64,000 nt of DNA from DASQYE01 sp036389675 (lineage in GTDB: Bacteria > Acidobacteriota > Blastocatellia > Pyrinomonadales > Pyrinomonadaceae), in contig DASVWI010000028.1 of the NCBI GenBank assembly GCA_036389675.1, positions 23,983-87,982 of the forward strand, read 5' to 3'. Shown here piece by piece: positions 24,473-33,185 of this stretch. Position 1 is the stretch's first letter; each line of letters begins with the position of its first letter. Made by a program: the position numbers and the translations under genes. The notes under the pieces are model-generated. The model worked only from the letters and a program-made list of their open reading frames with translations, had not been told where the DNA came from and did not search any database.

Positions 24473-25279
24473 TTAAAATCCGCCTTCGGAGACTCGCACT
24501 TTTTGCACGACGAAGACGACGCGCATGGTCTGTGGGCGGCGGTCAAAAGATGCCGGCACAAATGCCGGGCCTTCGCGCAGCGCGTCCTGAAAATCTTCGA
24601 GCATACGGCGGTCGCGTGGGGCTTGTACGACATCGGCCAGCGAAGCCTGACCGTCGCTGAAGACATCCGTGACTACCACCATGTCGTCGGCATCCTCTGC
24701 GTGACCGTGCGAGGGGGCAAACGTCAGCGCGGCCAGCGCGCCGCGCGGGTTCAGGCTGGGCGAATGGACTGCGAACGGGGCGCGACTCCTCGACCATGCT
24801 TCGGGCGAAACCGGCTGCGTGATGTCGAACCCGTATTCGGTCTCGCGCGGTATGAATACTCTGAAGGTGGCGGCCTCACGCGATGCCATCTCGGCCTCGC
24901 GCAGCGCGACCAGATGCGGGCGCAAAGCGCCGAGCAGTGAGATGAAAAGGATCAGGGAAGCGAACGTGCCTATCGTGTAGGGCATGAGGCGCGGGCGCAG
25001 CCAGAGCAGGATCAGCGTGCTGAGCGGCAGGCGCGGCGCGCGTCTGAGGGCGGCGGCTTCAATCGCAAGAGCGTCTGTGATCGAGGCGGCGAGGCTCGGC
25101 GGCGGGACGGGCCGCGAAAGCACCGCCAGACGACGAGTGAGCGAGCGCATCTCGGACAGTTGTGCGCGGCACACGGGGCACTCGTCCAGATGCCTGTCAC
25201 AAAGGGCGCGGGCGGGTAAGGCCAGCATGTCGTCAAGGTATGACGAGAGGGCCTGCTGTGTTTCCTCACACGACATCAT
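24473..25279 (-). CDS. Anti-sigma factor with N-terminal zinc finger (ZAS/zf-HC2)
   Basis: A 268-residue protein. The first ~50 residues hold the zinc-binding anti-sigma pattern: MSCEETQQALSSYLDD, then CDRHLDECPVCRAQL (H-x3-C-x2-C, about residues 27-38). A single membrane helix lies near residues 98-117 (TIGTFASLILFISLLGAL), and the rest is extracytoplasmic without a known domain. It should hold the ECF sigma factor encoded upstream (25646-26305) inactive at the membrane until a signal is sensed outside. The 366-base gap between the two genes is odd for such a pair. Confidence 0.85.
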   Translation of the reverse strand: MMSCEETQQALSSYLDDMLALPARALCDRHLDECPVCRAQLSEMRSLTRRLAVLSRPVPPPSLAASITDALAIEAAALRRAPRLPLSTLILLWLRPRLMPYTIGTFASLILFISLLGALRPHLVALREAEMASREAATFRVFIPRETEYGFDITQPVSPEAWSRSRAPFAVHSPSLNPRGALAALTFAPSHGHAEDADDMVVVTDVFSDGQASLADVVQAPRDRRMLEDFQDALREGPAFVPASFDRRPQTMRVVFVVQKVRVSEGGF

Positions 25280-25645
25280 AATTCAGAGACCGTCTGACGG
25301 ATGCCGGTCAAAACAAATTGACTGGCATCTAGCAGCTATACTTTTGAGGCGAATGGCTGGCCGACCCCGGCTGCTCCCTTTTTTTTATGAAGGAAGCAAC
25401 TCTTCGATCTATGGCCCGGCGTCTCTCATAGGTTTGACCGGCGAAAGCGAGGACTCGAACGGGTGTTGCTGGCCGCGTTTTCAAAATCGCTCACGCCGTC
25501 GATCATCATATTAGAGAACACACAGGTTGCAGACCGCCTTCGTCACTTCGACCCAATTGGCACCGAGTTGTTGGTGAAGCCGGGGCGGGGCAACCATTCG
25601 CTTCAAAGAGCCGTTTTGAGCCGTCAGCTTATGACTGACCGGCGC
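25280..25645. other. 366-base gap between sigma factor and anti-sigma genes
   Basis: No gene is supported here; the short frames across it lack family motifs and ribosome sites. It holds a good hairpin (25300-25329) just upstream of the anti-sigma start. A tRNA-like TTCGAGTCC word on the minus strand near 25450 has no matching stems. The anti-sigma gene may have its own promoter here. Confidence 0.5.
25300..25329. promoter_or_regulatory. Hairpin in the leader of the anti-sigma gene
   Basis: GATGCCGGTCAA (25300-25311) pairs with TTGACTGGCATC (25318-25329) at 11 of 12 positions around a 6-base AACAAA loop. It is 21 bases before the anti-sigma start on the minus strand. It has no T-run beyond it in either direction. 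It may be an attenuator or a translational control element; the role is inferred only from position. Confidence 0.5.
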
Positions 25646-26305
25646 TCAAAAAGAACTACCGAGTTTGCGTCGCAATTCTATGCGCCCGCGCGATAACCTG
25701 GATTTGACCGTCCCGATGCTGATCTCAAGGGTCGCGGCGATCTCTTCGTAGCTGAGCCCTTCGACATCGCGCAGGATAACGGCTTCGCGAAAGGGTCGCC
25801 CGAGCGCCTGTAGCGCCTGCCTGAGCACGCGCTCGCGCTCGCGCGCCAAGGTCTCCTGTTCCGGGTTGGGCTGTGCCCGATCCGGCAGGCTCGCGCCCAG
25901 ACTTTCCTGACGCTCGCCGCGCTCGACATCGAGCGAAACGGTCTGATCGCGTCGCCGCCTGCGCCACCAGCGCCAGCGATTGCGCGCCTGATTGATGGCG
26001 ATACGGTAAATCCATGTTTTCAAATCAGCATCGCCGCGAAAGCGCGAGATGTTCTGAAACGCACGCAGGAAAGTCTCCTGCGTCAGGTCGCGCGCTTCCT
26101 CCGCGTCTTCTGTCAAACGGTAGAGCAGCGCGTAGACATCGCCGGAGCGCTCACTAACCAGACGGTCGAAGGCCGCCGCTTCGCCCGCCCGCAATCTTTC
26201 AACAAACTGCGCTTCCCCCGCCGCACGAACCTCGCTCGGGGTCGCCGAAGCGGCCTCTTCCAGTTCTACTTGCCCGCGGAGGGCGATTGGCTCTCCGAAG
26301 CTCAC
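25646..26305 (-). CDS. ECF-type RNA polymerase sigma factor
   Basis: A 219-residue sigma-70 family protein. Region 2 spans about residues 38-110 (LLYRLTEDAEEARDLTQETF, FRGDADLKTWIYRIAINQAR) and region 4 about 160-215 (PFREAVILRDVEGLSYEEIA, GTVKSRLSRGRIELRRKL). Regions 1 and 3 are absent, as expected for the ECF class. The listed start is GTG at 26305; the first ~25 residues are not conserved, so a start further in is possible. It directs polymerase to stress-type promoters and pairs with the anti-sigma gene 366 bases downstream. Confidence 0.92.
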   Translation of the reverse strand: MSFGEPIALRGQVELEEAASATPSEVRAAGEAQFVERLRAGEAAAFDRLVSERSGDVYALLYRLTEDAEEARDLTQETFLRAFQNISRFRGDADLKTWIYRIAINQARNRWRWWRRRRRDQTVSLDVERGERQESLGASLPDRAQPNPEQETLARERERVLRQALQALGRPFREAVILRDVEGLSYEEIAATLEISIGTVKSRLSRGRIELRRKLGSSF

Positions 26306-26725
26306 TCGTATCCCCCGGCGGCGGGAAGCGTTCTAATTAGAAGCGACAAGGGCCGCTCCCCGGACAGTTGCGCCTTTAGACACCTTGTCTTCAAGCTTTG
26401 TTCCCGAAAATTTTCTACCCGCGCAAAGCGCGCGGTCGAAGTGAAAAGCCGCACGGCCCCCGCCAAGCGCGTCCGTGCCCTCAAAGGCTTCTCCGTTATA
26501 GGTCTAAGATGAATGAATTCACCTTCGAGTCGCAGGAATTTTACAACTCGGGCGAATTCAGAAGAGCTTTCAGGCAAAGCTAGCATGCCACTCTCTCCCC
26601 GTCAACGAACGCGCGAGGCTGCCTTGCTTGACAACCTCTCGCAACGACCGTTAGAGTCAGCATTTGACCTTTCATACCTTTAAAAGAACGCCTCAGACTA
26701 TGCGTTCTTGCGTGAGGACAGAACC
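26306..26725. other. 420-base divergent intergenic region
   Basis: It lies between the start of the ECF sigma gene (minus) and the YfgM-like gene (plus), so it should carry promoters for both. A candidate plus-strand promoter is listed separately (26628-26657). A 24-codon frame from ATG 26509 and a minus-strand frame (26302-26586) are present but have no family support. Confidence 0.5.
26628..26657 (+). promoter_or_regulatory. Candidate sigma70-type promoter
   Basis: A perfect TTGACA (26628-26633) is followed after 18 bases by TAGAGT (26652-26657). Transcription would begin about 60 bases before the GTG start of the YfgM-like gene. The -10 matches three or four of six positions. Confidence 0.4.
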
Positions 26726-27541
26726 GTGGCAGGCTACAAAAAGAAACGCGCGCGCGAACTACAGCATGATCGCTTTCGCGATACCACACTGGGCGTCTTC
26801 GACCGCCTCGGCGACAAGCTCGAAGGCAAAGGGAAAACGATTCTTTACGGTCTGGCCGGTCTCATCGCCGTCATGCTTCTGGCGGGCGTCTATTCATGGT
26901 GGAGCGCGCGCAAGAGCGATGAGGCGCGTCGTGCCCTCGGCCATGCCATAGAGATTGCTTCAGCGCCGGTCGCCCCGTCGCCCGTGCCCGGCTCAACCGA
27001 CCTCAGCTTTGCGACAGAGAAGGAGCGCGCCGAGCGCGCCGTCAAAGAGTTTCAGGCCGTCGCTGACAAGTACGGCAATCCTTACCGCGACAAGGCGCGC
27101 TACTTCCACGCCGCTAACCTGATCACGATAGACCGCGCCAAAGGAATCAGCGAGATGGAGGCGCTCGCCCAGAGCAGCGACAAGGAAGTGGCGACGCTCT
27201 CAAAGTTCGCGTTGGCGCAGGCGAGGGAAGCCGACGCGCAGTATGACGGCGCGGCATCGCTTTACAGCGAGCTGGCAAAGCAGAACAGCATCATTGTCAC
27301 TCCGGACGTGGCTAACCTGCGCCTCGCCGCCGTCTATGAAAAGCAGGGCAAGAAGAAAGAGGCCGCCGACCTGCTGTTCTCCATCGCCGAGCGTGCGCGC
27401 ACGGCCAAAGACGCGGAAGGCAAACCCGTCACGCCCAGCCCAGCCGCACGCGAAGCTCTGGACGAACTGGAAAAGCTCGACCCGGCGCGCTACGCACAGC
27501 TCCCGCCCGAGCCTCCCCCGACGATGGGTCTCCCTTTCTAA
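26726..27541 (+). CDS. YfgM-like membrane-anchored TPR protein
   Basis: 271 residues from the GTG at 26726, which has GAGG about ten bases upstream; a TTG at 26708 is in frame but less likely. The N-terminus is basic (MAGYKKKRARELQHDRF), followed by one membrane helix (~37-55, LYGLAGLIAVMLLAGVYSWW). The periplasmic part consists of tetratricopeptide-type helices (for example FQAVADKYGNPYRDKARYF and SKFALAQAREADAQYDGAA). This is the layout of the YfgM/TPR_21 family, which assists SecYEG and periplasmic chaperones. The gene ends directly at a family A inverted repeat. Confidence 0.75.
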   Translation: MAGYKKKRARELQHDRFRDTTLGVFDRLGDKLEGKGKTILYGLAGLIAVMLLAGVYSWWSARKSDEARRALGHAIEIASAPVAPSPVPGSTDLSFATEKERAERAVKEFQAVADKYGNPYRDKARYFHAANLITIDRAKGISEMEALAQSSDKEVATLSKFALAQAREADAQYDGAASLYSELAKQNSIIVTPDVANLRLAAVYEKQGKKKEAADLLFSIAERARTAKDAEGKPVTPSPAAREALDELEKLDPARYAQLPPEPPPTMGLPF

Positions 27542-27545
27542 GAAA

Positions 27546-27654
27546 TTAACAGGGATGGACAGAGATGGTCAGGATCAAGAAAAAACTTTGAAGCCTTCAG
27601 GCATGAATGCTTCAAAGTTTTTATCCTGACAACCTTCTGTCCATCCCTGTTTGA
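27546..27654. repeat. Inverted-repeat element, family A copy 3
   Basis: This is the best preserved copy. The left arm (27546-27594) includes TTAACAGGGATGGACAGAGA and then GGTCAGGATCAAG; the right arm (27609-27654) ends CTGTCCATCCCTGTT. Arms of more than 40 bases end in a GCATGAATGC tip. It fills the 119-base gap between two same-strand genes. Confidence 0.85.
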
Positions 27655-27660
27655 TTCTCT

Positions 27661-28824
27661 ATGGATAATCTGACGCACTCGCTGATGGGACTCGCGGCGG
27701 CGAAGGCCGGGCTTGAGCGTTTGTCGCCGGGGGCTACTACGGTCTGTGTGATCGCTGCCAATGCGCCGGATGCGGACATTCTGGCACTGGTGGGCGGGCG
27801 CTGGTCTTATCTGCATCATCATCGCGGCATCACTCATTCCATCGTCGGCACGCTCCTGCTAGCCCTGCTCATCCCGGCAATCTTTTATGTCGTCGGGCTG
27901 CTCGTAGCGCGTCTGAGGCGCAATCCGCCCGGCCTCTCTTTTCGCGGGCTGCTGCTCGCCTCGCTGATTACCAGCGCCACGCATACGCTGATGGATTGGA
28001 CGAACAACTACGGCGTGCGCCCGCTTCAGCCTTGGAGCAGCCAGTGGTTTTACGGCGATCTGGTTTTCATACTTGACCCATGGCTCTGGCTTATTCTGGG
28101 CGGCGCGGCCTTTCTGCTGACGGAGCGGACGAAAGGGCGCATCACAGCATGGGCTGCGCTCGGCCTGACTCTGACGGGCCTCATCATCTTCGTCCCCAGA
28201 CTCCGCCCCGGCACGAATTTTCCGATCATCTCCACCCTTCTATGGATTCTGGGATTGACGGGGCTCGTCCTTGCCTATCGTTCCGGATTGGCGAGGCGCT
28301 ACGGACGGGCTCTTGCCGTGGTGGCTCTGGGCTTCGTCGTCGTTTACTGGGGCGCGCTCTCACTCCTGCATCGCAGCGCCGTGACGAAAACGGAAGCGAT
28401 GGCCGCCGGGCGCGCCTCAAAAAATGGTGAGAGGGTTGTGCGTACCGCAGCCATGCCGACGCTGGCTAACCCCCTGCGCTGGCAGGGGATGGCCGAGACA
28501 GACCGCGCGACCTACAGGTACTTCCTCACTTTGGGCCGGAGCGCGCAGGAGCCCGCCGAGCTAGTGCGTTACGAAAAGCCGCAGGGAAGCGACGCGGAGA
28601 CAATCGCGCGGGCGTCGCGCCACGAGGCGGCCAATGTGTTTCTGGAATTTGCGCGCTTTCCGGTGTTTCAAGTGGAAGGGGATTGCGCCAGCCAACTGCT
28701 CGTACAATTGGCAGACTTACGCTACACTGAACCAGGCCCTGGCCCACGCGGCAGTTTCGGTCTGGAACTTCCCATCTCGTGCGCCGAACCACAGCAGCAG
28801 CAGCCCGGAGCATCGGACAAGTAA
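27661..28824 (+). CDS. YdjM-like membrane-bound metal-dependent hydrolase
   Basis: A 387-residue protein with the YdjM/DUF457 N-terminal signature. MDNLTHSLMGLAAAKAGLER, then APDADILALVG and the histidine cluster YLHHHRGITHSIVG (about residues 49-62) supply the putative metal ligands. At least six hydrophobic helices follow, and the last ~130 residues form a soluble tail. Substrate unknown; E. coli YdjM is linked to the SOS response but its reaction is not settled. The next gene starts directly after the stop (TAA GTG), suggesting coupled translation. Confidence 0.85.
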   Translation: MDNLTHSLMGLAAAKAGLERLSPGATTVCVIAANAPDADILALVGGRWSYLHHHRGITHSIVGTLLLALLIPAIFYVVGLLVARLRRNPPGLSFRGLLLASLITSATHTLMDWTNNYGVRPLQPWSSQWFYGDLVFILDPWLWLILGGAAFLLTERTKGRITAWAALGLTLTGLIIFVPRLRPGTNFPIISTLLWILGLTGLVLAYRSGLARRYGRALAVVALGFVVVYWGALSLLHRSAVTKTEAMAAGRASKNGERVVRTAAMPTLANPLRWQGMAETDRATYRYFLTLGRSAQEPAELVRYEKPQGSDAETIARASRHEAANVFLEFARFPVFQVEGDCASQLLVQLADLRYTEPGPGPRGSFGLELPISCAEPQQQQPGASDK

Positions 28825-30276
28825 GTGAATCAAGAGGCAGGCATACATAGTTCGAGCGCGGCGGCAGCGGCAGTGGCGGAAGCCGCCGCCGGACGCCTCG
28901 CGCCGCCGAAGCGAAGCGCACGCCTTGCCAGCGTGCGCGTCTCGCCCGAAGGATACCTCGCCGTCTCCTGCGCGCTGACCTTTATCTCTTTTCTCTGCCT
29001 GCGCTCTTCTCTGGATGTCTATGCGCTCGCTTCAATCGCGCTCGCGTGGATGGTGACGCCGCTGTGCGCCTTGACAGACCGCGTCAACTTCGACGGACGG
29101 GCGCTGGCGCGTCAGGGCCTCGTCGCGCTCATCTACAGGCTCGTGACGGGGCGACGGCTTGAGCTTAAGGTCAGTGAGATTGAGCATGTGGAGACCAGTG
29201 CCGTGCGAACGCTCAGGCGCGGCGGGCGCGTGCGCTATCGCTACCGCAGCGAAGTGATGGGCGACCGCATCAGCTTTCGTTTCGCTTCCGGCGGCGAGAG
29301 CTATCGCAGGATGGTGAAGACCATGTTCGCGCTCGTCCCGGAAGAGAAGCTGGACGCACGCTCGCGCGAGCTGCGCGACTATCTCTCGGATAGAAAGTCG
29401 CTGCGCTCCACGCTCAACCTGCTTCACCTGGCATCCTCCAAGGTGCTCGACGGCGCGACCGCGGATTTCGATCATCACGCGAAGAGGATTATTCGTCACC
29501 AGCGCGCGGGCGGCACAGGAGAGCCTTCGAGCGCGGACGTGGAGCGCGGGCGATTGCTGCGGCGAGCCGCCAACGAGCTACGCGCGGCGGGGCGTCTGCG
29601 CGAGGCCGCCGAAGCTTTTCGCCGCGCATTGCTGGTGATGCCCAAGGACGGCTGGTTGATCTACGAGTTCGCGCGTTTCCTGCGCTCGCAGGCGGGCGTG
29701 ATGGGGGATGCGCGATTGCTGGCACGCTCGCGCGCAGGGCTCAGGCTTGCGGGCCAGCGCGGTTGCACTGACGCATCCCTGCTCTCGCGCATCGGCGAGA
29801 GCTTCGTCGAGTATTCCGAGATGGAGCATGCCGCCCGCGCCTTTCGCCGCGCGCTTGAGATTGACCCGACGGCTTTTCGCGCCGAGATGGGGCTGGCCGA
29901 GGTGGCTCTGCGCAACGGCCAGTTGGCCCACGTTATTCATCATTACGACGCGGCCACTCGTATCGCCTCAGACCGTGCGCTCTCGCGTCTTGCGCGCCGT
30001 GAATCCGACTACTACGCGCGGCTCAACGATGATGACGAATACCTGAGCGCTGAGCTGAAACGCATCAACTGGCTGCAATCCATTTTTCGGGCACGCCGCA
30101 TCGCCGCGCGCGTGACGCTGGCGAGCCTGCTGCTGGCCTTCCTCGGCGGCTCCATCGACGAATCGGTCGCCGACATAGGCTGGTCGCTTGCCTCCTCATC
30201 CCTCATCTGCTGGATAGGCGTCGCCATCCTGACACGCTTTCTCACGCCCAGACGTAAATGGCGCACCGTAGAGTAA
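28825..30276 (+). CDS. Membrane protein with TPR repeats, unknown function
   Basis: A 483-residue protein beginning with GTG immediately after the stop of the YdjM-like gene. Residues ~45-85 hold two hydrophobic segments (LAVSCALTFISFLCLRSSL and the next). Residues ~95-200 form a basic, beta-rich domain. Residues ~235-410 are TPR-like helical hairpins (RRAANELRAAGRLREAAEAF, ARAFRRALEIDPTAFRAEMG). Two more helices close the protein (~425-475). I recognise no enzyme motif; TPRs suggest a scaffold. It converges on the ATP-grasp gene, with a strong terminator between. Confidence 0.7.
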   Translation: MNQEAGIHSSSAAAAAVAEAAAGRLAPPKRSARLASVRVSPEGYLAVSCALTFISFLCLRSSLDVYALASIALAWMVTPLCALTDRVNFDGRALARQGLVALIYRLVTGRRLELKVSEIEHVETSAVRTLRRGGRVRYRYRSEVMGDRISFRFASGGESYRRMVKTMFALVPEEKLDARSRELRDYLSDRKSLRSTLNLLHLASSKVLDGATADFDHHAKRIIRHQRAGGTGEPSSADVERGRLLRRAANELRAAGRLREAAEAFRRALLVMPKDGWLIYEFARFLRSQAGVMGDARLLARSRAGLRLAGQRGCTDASLLSRIGESFVEYSEMEHAARAFRRALEIDPTAFRAEMGLAEVALRNGQLAHVIHHYDAATRIASDRALSRLARRESDYYARLNDDDEYLSAELKRINWLQSIFRARRIAARVTLASLLLAFLGGSIDESVADIGWSLASSSLICWIGVAILTRFLTPRRKWRTVE

Positions 30277-30439
30277 GAGGCTCATCCCCGCCCCGTTCCA
30301 TTGAATCTTAGTCCTGCCTTTCGCCTCAGATTCAACCCGGACATACGGATGTGGCCTAGTCGAATACGATATGGTGTGCCCGATAAAATCAATATTTGGC
30401 CGACCCTGGTAAGCCGATAACAAAGCAACCGGCAACTTT

Positions 30440-30480
30440 AAAAGGGATGCCGCGACCGGAGAGTCGCGGCATCCCTTTTT
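30440..30480. terminator. Strong bidirectional Rho-independent terminator
   Basis: A perfect 13-base stem, GGGATGCCGCGAC (30444-30456) with GTCGCGGCATCCC (30463-30475), has a 6-base CGGAGA loop. It is flanked by AAAA on the left and TTTTT on the right. It serves the plus-strand TPR gene and, by symmetry, the minus-strand ATP-grasp gene. Confidence 0.92.
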
Positions 30481-30528
30481 CGTAGCAAGCGCTTCGTTGT
30501 CATCCTCAAGCAGACGACCATTCATGCC

Positions 30529-31749
30529 TTAGGCTTCCGGCGTCGGCTTTCGGGTGCGAGGGGTGGCGGCCTTTTTGCTCGCCGTCTTACGCGCGGTTGT
30601 CGAGCCATCGGCTGACTTCGCGCCTCTGGCTGTTTTGGGCTTCGGCTCGGTTATCGATTCGACAATCCCTGAGACAGCCGTGGTTGCCTCGCTGACTAGC
30701 TCGCTCATGCCGGTCGCCAGATCGGCTGGAATTTCACGCACGGGTTTGGGGATGATGGTACGCGCGGCCTGCTCTGCTGCCGAGGCGACCGCCGAGAGCA
30801 CCTGCGTTGTGGGCTCTGGATTGAGCAGTGCGTCCCAGCGATAACGCGGCTGCGGGCGCGGCTCTGCCAGACGCTTGAAGACCAGGTTGGTGACAGCCTC
30901 TGTCACCCATTGATGATAGAACGCGCCGACCGAATGTATGTCGGCATCCGGAGCCGGGTTCATAAAGTCAATCGCGTAGGGGATGCCGTCCTTAATGGCA
31001 AATTCGACGGTGTTGATGTCGTAACCGAGCGCTGTACAGAGCGTCCGCACGTCATTTGCCACACGCTCGGCCAACTCCGGCGCGAGATAGTTCGGGTCAT
31101 GTATGTACTGCTCACCCGAAAGGTAAGGCTTGCGCGGGTCGTAGGGCATAATCATGACTTCTTCCTGCCCTATGCAGTAGCAGCGCACGAACTGGTCGAA
31201 GTCAACGAACTCCTGCAAGGTCATGCAGAGCGTGTCCGTCTGGTCGTATTCGAGCCAGAGCTCTTCAAGCGAATTGACGCGCGAGACGTTCTTCCAGCCG
31301 CCGCCGTCGAAAGGCTTGAGGATGGCCGGCAGTCCCGTGTAATCCACTATGCCCTGCCAGTCGAGCGGGAATTCCAGATTGCGTAGGCTCTCGCTGGTTA
31401 CGCCCTTGATATAGTCTTTCTGCGGCAGCAGCACCGTCTTGGGGCAGGCGACGCCGAGCTTTATCGCCAGCGAGAAGTTGAAGAACTTATCGTCCGCCGA
31501 CCACCAGAACGGATTGTTGACGATAATCGTGCCTTCCAGAGCGGCGCGCTTCATCAGCGCACGATAAAAGGGGATTTCGTGCGAGATGCGGTCGATGATG
31601 AGATCGTACTGGCGCGCGTAGTCGTAGCGCACGCCGCCGACTTTGATGAATTCGGCGACCGTATTGCCTGCGCCGCGCTCGTTGATGCTCTTGATGAGCG
31701 CCTCCGGAAAAGACTGCTCGCGGCCTACAAGGATTCCTACTTTATTCAC
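30529..31749 (-). CDS. ATP-grasp family ligase with basic Ala/Thr/Lys tail
   Basis: A 406-residue protein. The N-terminal ~100 residues form a Rossmann-like preATP-grasp domain. The ATP-grasp fold follows, with ILKPFDGGGWKNVSRV (about 143-158, the lysine plus glycine-rich loop) and a late VEFAIKDGIPYAIDFMNPAPD (about 245-265, Mg2+ ligands E/D/N). The last ~70 residues are low complexity and rich in Lys, Thr and Ala (for example TARKTASKKAATPRTRK), like a nucleic-acid or polyanion-binding tail. Such enzymes join a carboxylate to an amine via acylphosphate. Start GTG at 31749. It may belong functionally with the circularly permuted ATP-grasp, GCS2 and amidotransferase genes 7-12 kb away. Confidence 0.82.
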   Translation of the reverse strand: MNKVGILVGREQSFPEALIKSINERGAGNTVAEFIKVGGVRYDYARQYDLIIDRISHEIPFYRALMKRAALEGTIIVNNPFWWSADDKFFNFSLAIKLGVACPKTVLLPQKDYIKGVTSESLRNLEFPLDWQGIVDYTGLPAILKPFDGGGWKNVSRVNSLEELWLEYDQTDTLCMTLQEFVDFDQFVRCYCIGQEEVMIMPYDPRKPYLSGEQYIHDPNYLAPELAERVANDVRTLCTALGYDINTVEFAIKDGIPYAIDFMNPAPDADIHSVGAFYHQWVTEAVTNLVFKRLAEPRPQPRYRWDALLNPEPTTQVLSAVASAAEQAARTIIPKPVREIPADLATGMSELVSEATTAVSGIVESITEPKPKTARGAKSADGSTTARKTASKKAATPRTRKPTPEA

Positions 31750-32081
31750 AACTAAAACATCCTTTCAGTTTAAAGAGCGTGACGGGGCGAGCGCAAAAGG
31801 GGCGGCGGATGATCGGTTCGTCTGGCCGCTTGCGACGCTTGTGCCGACCGCCTGTCACCATGAAAACCGTGCACTCTACATGCACGCATGAGCAAAGTCA
31901 ATCGCGGCGGCGGGCATCCCCACCCGAAGGCTCGTGCATCTATAACCATTGCCTCTGGTTACGGTATGGGGCGGGCTTATCTTTTCTTTTCTCTGTGCTA
32001 CAATTGCATTCTCGGAATGGCCCGACTTTCCCTTTTCGCCGCGCGCCCAAAATTTACAAGCTCGAAGGAGAGCATCTCAAA
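31750..32081. other. 332-base divergent intergenic region
   Basis: It lies between the ATP-grasp gene (minus) and a secreted protein gene (plus). The best -10-like word is TACAAT at 31999-32004 (plus), about 80 bases before the downstream start, but no good -35 is at the right distance. Frames crossing this region are extensions of the downstream gene without a ribosome site. Nothing else is seen. Confidence 0.45.
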
Positions 32082-32903
32082 GTGTTTCGACGTTTGATTA
32101 CCCTTGCCCTTTTGTTCGCTCTGCTCGCAGGCGTCGGCCTACAGGCCAGTCCCGCCTTGGCCGGAGGCGATGACAAGAAGACTTTCACCGCCGATCAGGT
32201 CGCCGAAACGGTCGTGCTGGTTTACGGCACGCGCGAGGGTCTGAAGCAGATTCGTCGCAACGGCGTCGAGCGCGGGCGCGTGACGCGCATTAATGCCGAG
32301 GGACGGACCGAAGAGTCCACCTACGAGCGCCGTTTTATTCGCGGCGAAAGCTCGGACAAGGACAAAGTGCGCCTCGATCAGAAGATGCCGACCGTCGAAT
32401 ATTCTCTCATCTACGGCAGCGGCTCGACCTTCGGCGTCATCAACGGCTCGACGTTTGCGCCCCGTCAGGAAGCGACAGTGGACTTCATCGGCCAGATGTG
32501 GCACGACATCGACGCGCTGCTTCGTTACAAAGAGAACGGCTCGACCATTAGTTTAGTCGGTAAGGATAAACAGAAGAATCTGGACCTCTACGTACTCGAC
32601 CTGACGGATAAGGAGAAGCGCCGGACGCGCTACTATATCAGCAGCAAGACGGGCCGCGTCCTCTGGCTCGAATACGAAGAGACGCCAGCCGGGGCGAGCG
32701 CACCCGTTAAATACATCAGGAAATTCCACGACTATCGCTACGCGCAGGGAACTCTTGTTCCTTATCGAACCGTGCTTTACGAGAATGAAAAGCAGACACA
32801 GGAAACGCGTATCATGACCATCACCTACGGGGTGAAAATGGAGGAAGCGCTGTTTCAGAATCCGGAAGCACCGGCCAGCACTACTTCTGCGACAAGACCT
32901 TAA
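32082..32903 (+). CDS. Secreted protein, outer-membrane lipoprotein-carrier-like
   Basis: 273 residues from the GTG at 32082, chosen because AAGGAG lies 11 bases upstream and a signal peptide begins there (LITLALLFALLAGVGLQA..., cleavage after ALA near residue 26). The mature protein is beta-rich, with segments such as YSLIYGSGSTFGVINGSTF, LDLYVLDLTDKEKRRTRYY and FHDYRYAQGTLVPYRTVLY. This run of antiparallel strands recalls LolA/RseB-like folds, but the match is weak. Longer in-frame extensions to 31779 have no ribosome site. A terminator follows directly. Confidence 0.72.
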   Translation: MFRRLITLALLFALLAGVGLQASPALAGGDDKKTFTADQVAETVVLVYGTREGLKQIRRNGVERGRVTRINAEGRTEESTYERRFIRGESSDKDKVRLDQKMPTVEYSLIYGSGSTFGVINGSTFAPRQEATVDFIGQMWHDIDALLRYKENGSTISLVGKDKQKNLDLYVLDLTDKEKRRTRYYISSKTGRVLWLEYEETPAGASAPVKYIRKFHDYRYAQGTLVPYRTVLYENEKQTQETRIMTITYGVKMEEALFQNPEAPASTTSATRP

Positions 32904-32939
32904 AAGGGAAAGACCCGGGACGAGCAGTAAGGGACGCAG

Positions 32940-32975
32940 GCGTCGCCGTTCATTTGAGGACGGCGGCGCTTTTTT
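32940..32975 (+). terminator. Rho-independent terminator
   Basis: GCGTCGCCGTT (32940-32950) pairs with GACGGCGGCGC (32959-32969) through G-T wobbles, with an 8-base loop and TTTTTT directly after (32970-32975). It ends the secreted-protein gene and insulates the sigma factor gene beyond. Confidence 0.85.
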
Positions 32976-33055
32976 GTTATTCGCAGGGATGGCCGCACTT
33001 TCGGGAACCTTCCGGCCCCGCGCGCGTGTTTGTTTCTACGGGGGGGCGGAGGGTG

Positions 33056-33061
33056 TATAAT
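33056..33061 (+). promoter_or_regulatory. Candidate -10 box for the second ECF operon
   Basis: A perfect TATAAT precedes the sigma gene start by about 125 bases. No clear TTGACA stands 16-18 bases upstream; that position is TTTCTA, following a G-run region. This is a weak call. Confidence 0.35.
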
Positions 33062-33185
33062 TCGCCGCAACAGGTTCGGGCAAAAGCCCCCTTTGGAAGC
33101 GCGCCGTCCGAGGCCATGGGCCTCCATCCCCACGCCGGGGAAGCGGAATCGCACAATGTCTGATCGCCAGAGCCTGCCTGCCTGA

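Noticed and set aside
23876..24666. Several long open frames through the 21-bp array on both strands (for example plus 23876-24463, minus 23995-24666).
   Set aside because: The 21-base repeat lacks stop codons in many frames, so open frames arise automatically; none has a ribosome site or family resemblance, and the frames run into a palindrome.
25430..25480. tRNA-like T-loop word (TTCGAGTCC on the minus strand).
   Set aside because: The flanking bases do not form a T-stem, and no acceptor, D or anticodon stem is present.
26302..26586. Minus-strand frame upstream of and overlapping the ECF sigma gene, and a 24-codon plus frame at 26509-26583.
   Set aside because: No motifs, no ribosome sites; the region is better explained as a divergent promoter region.
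30277..30439. Possible small RNA or c-di-GMP riboswitch before the terminator.
   Set aside because: A ACAAAGCAACCGGCAAC stretch recalled GEMM motifs, but the paired stems are missing; it is better seen as the tail of the gene region.
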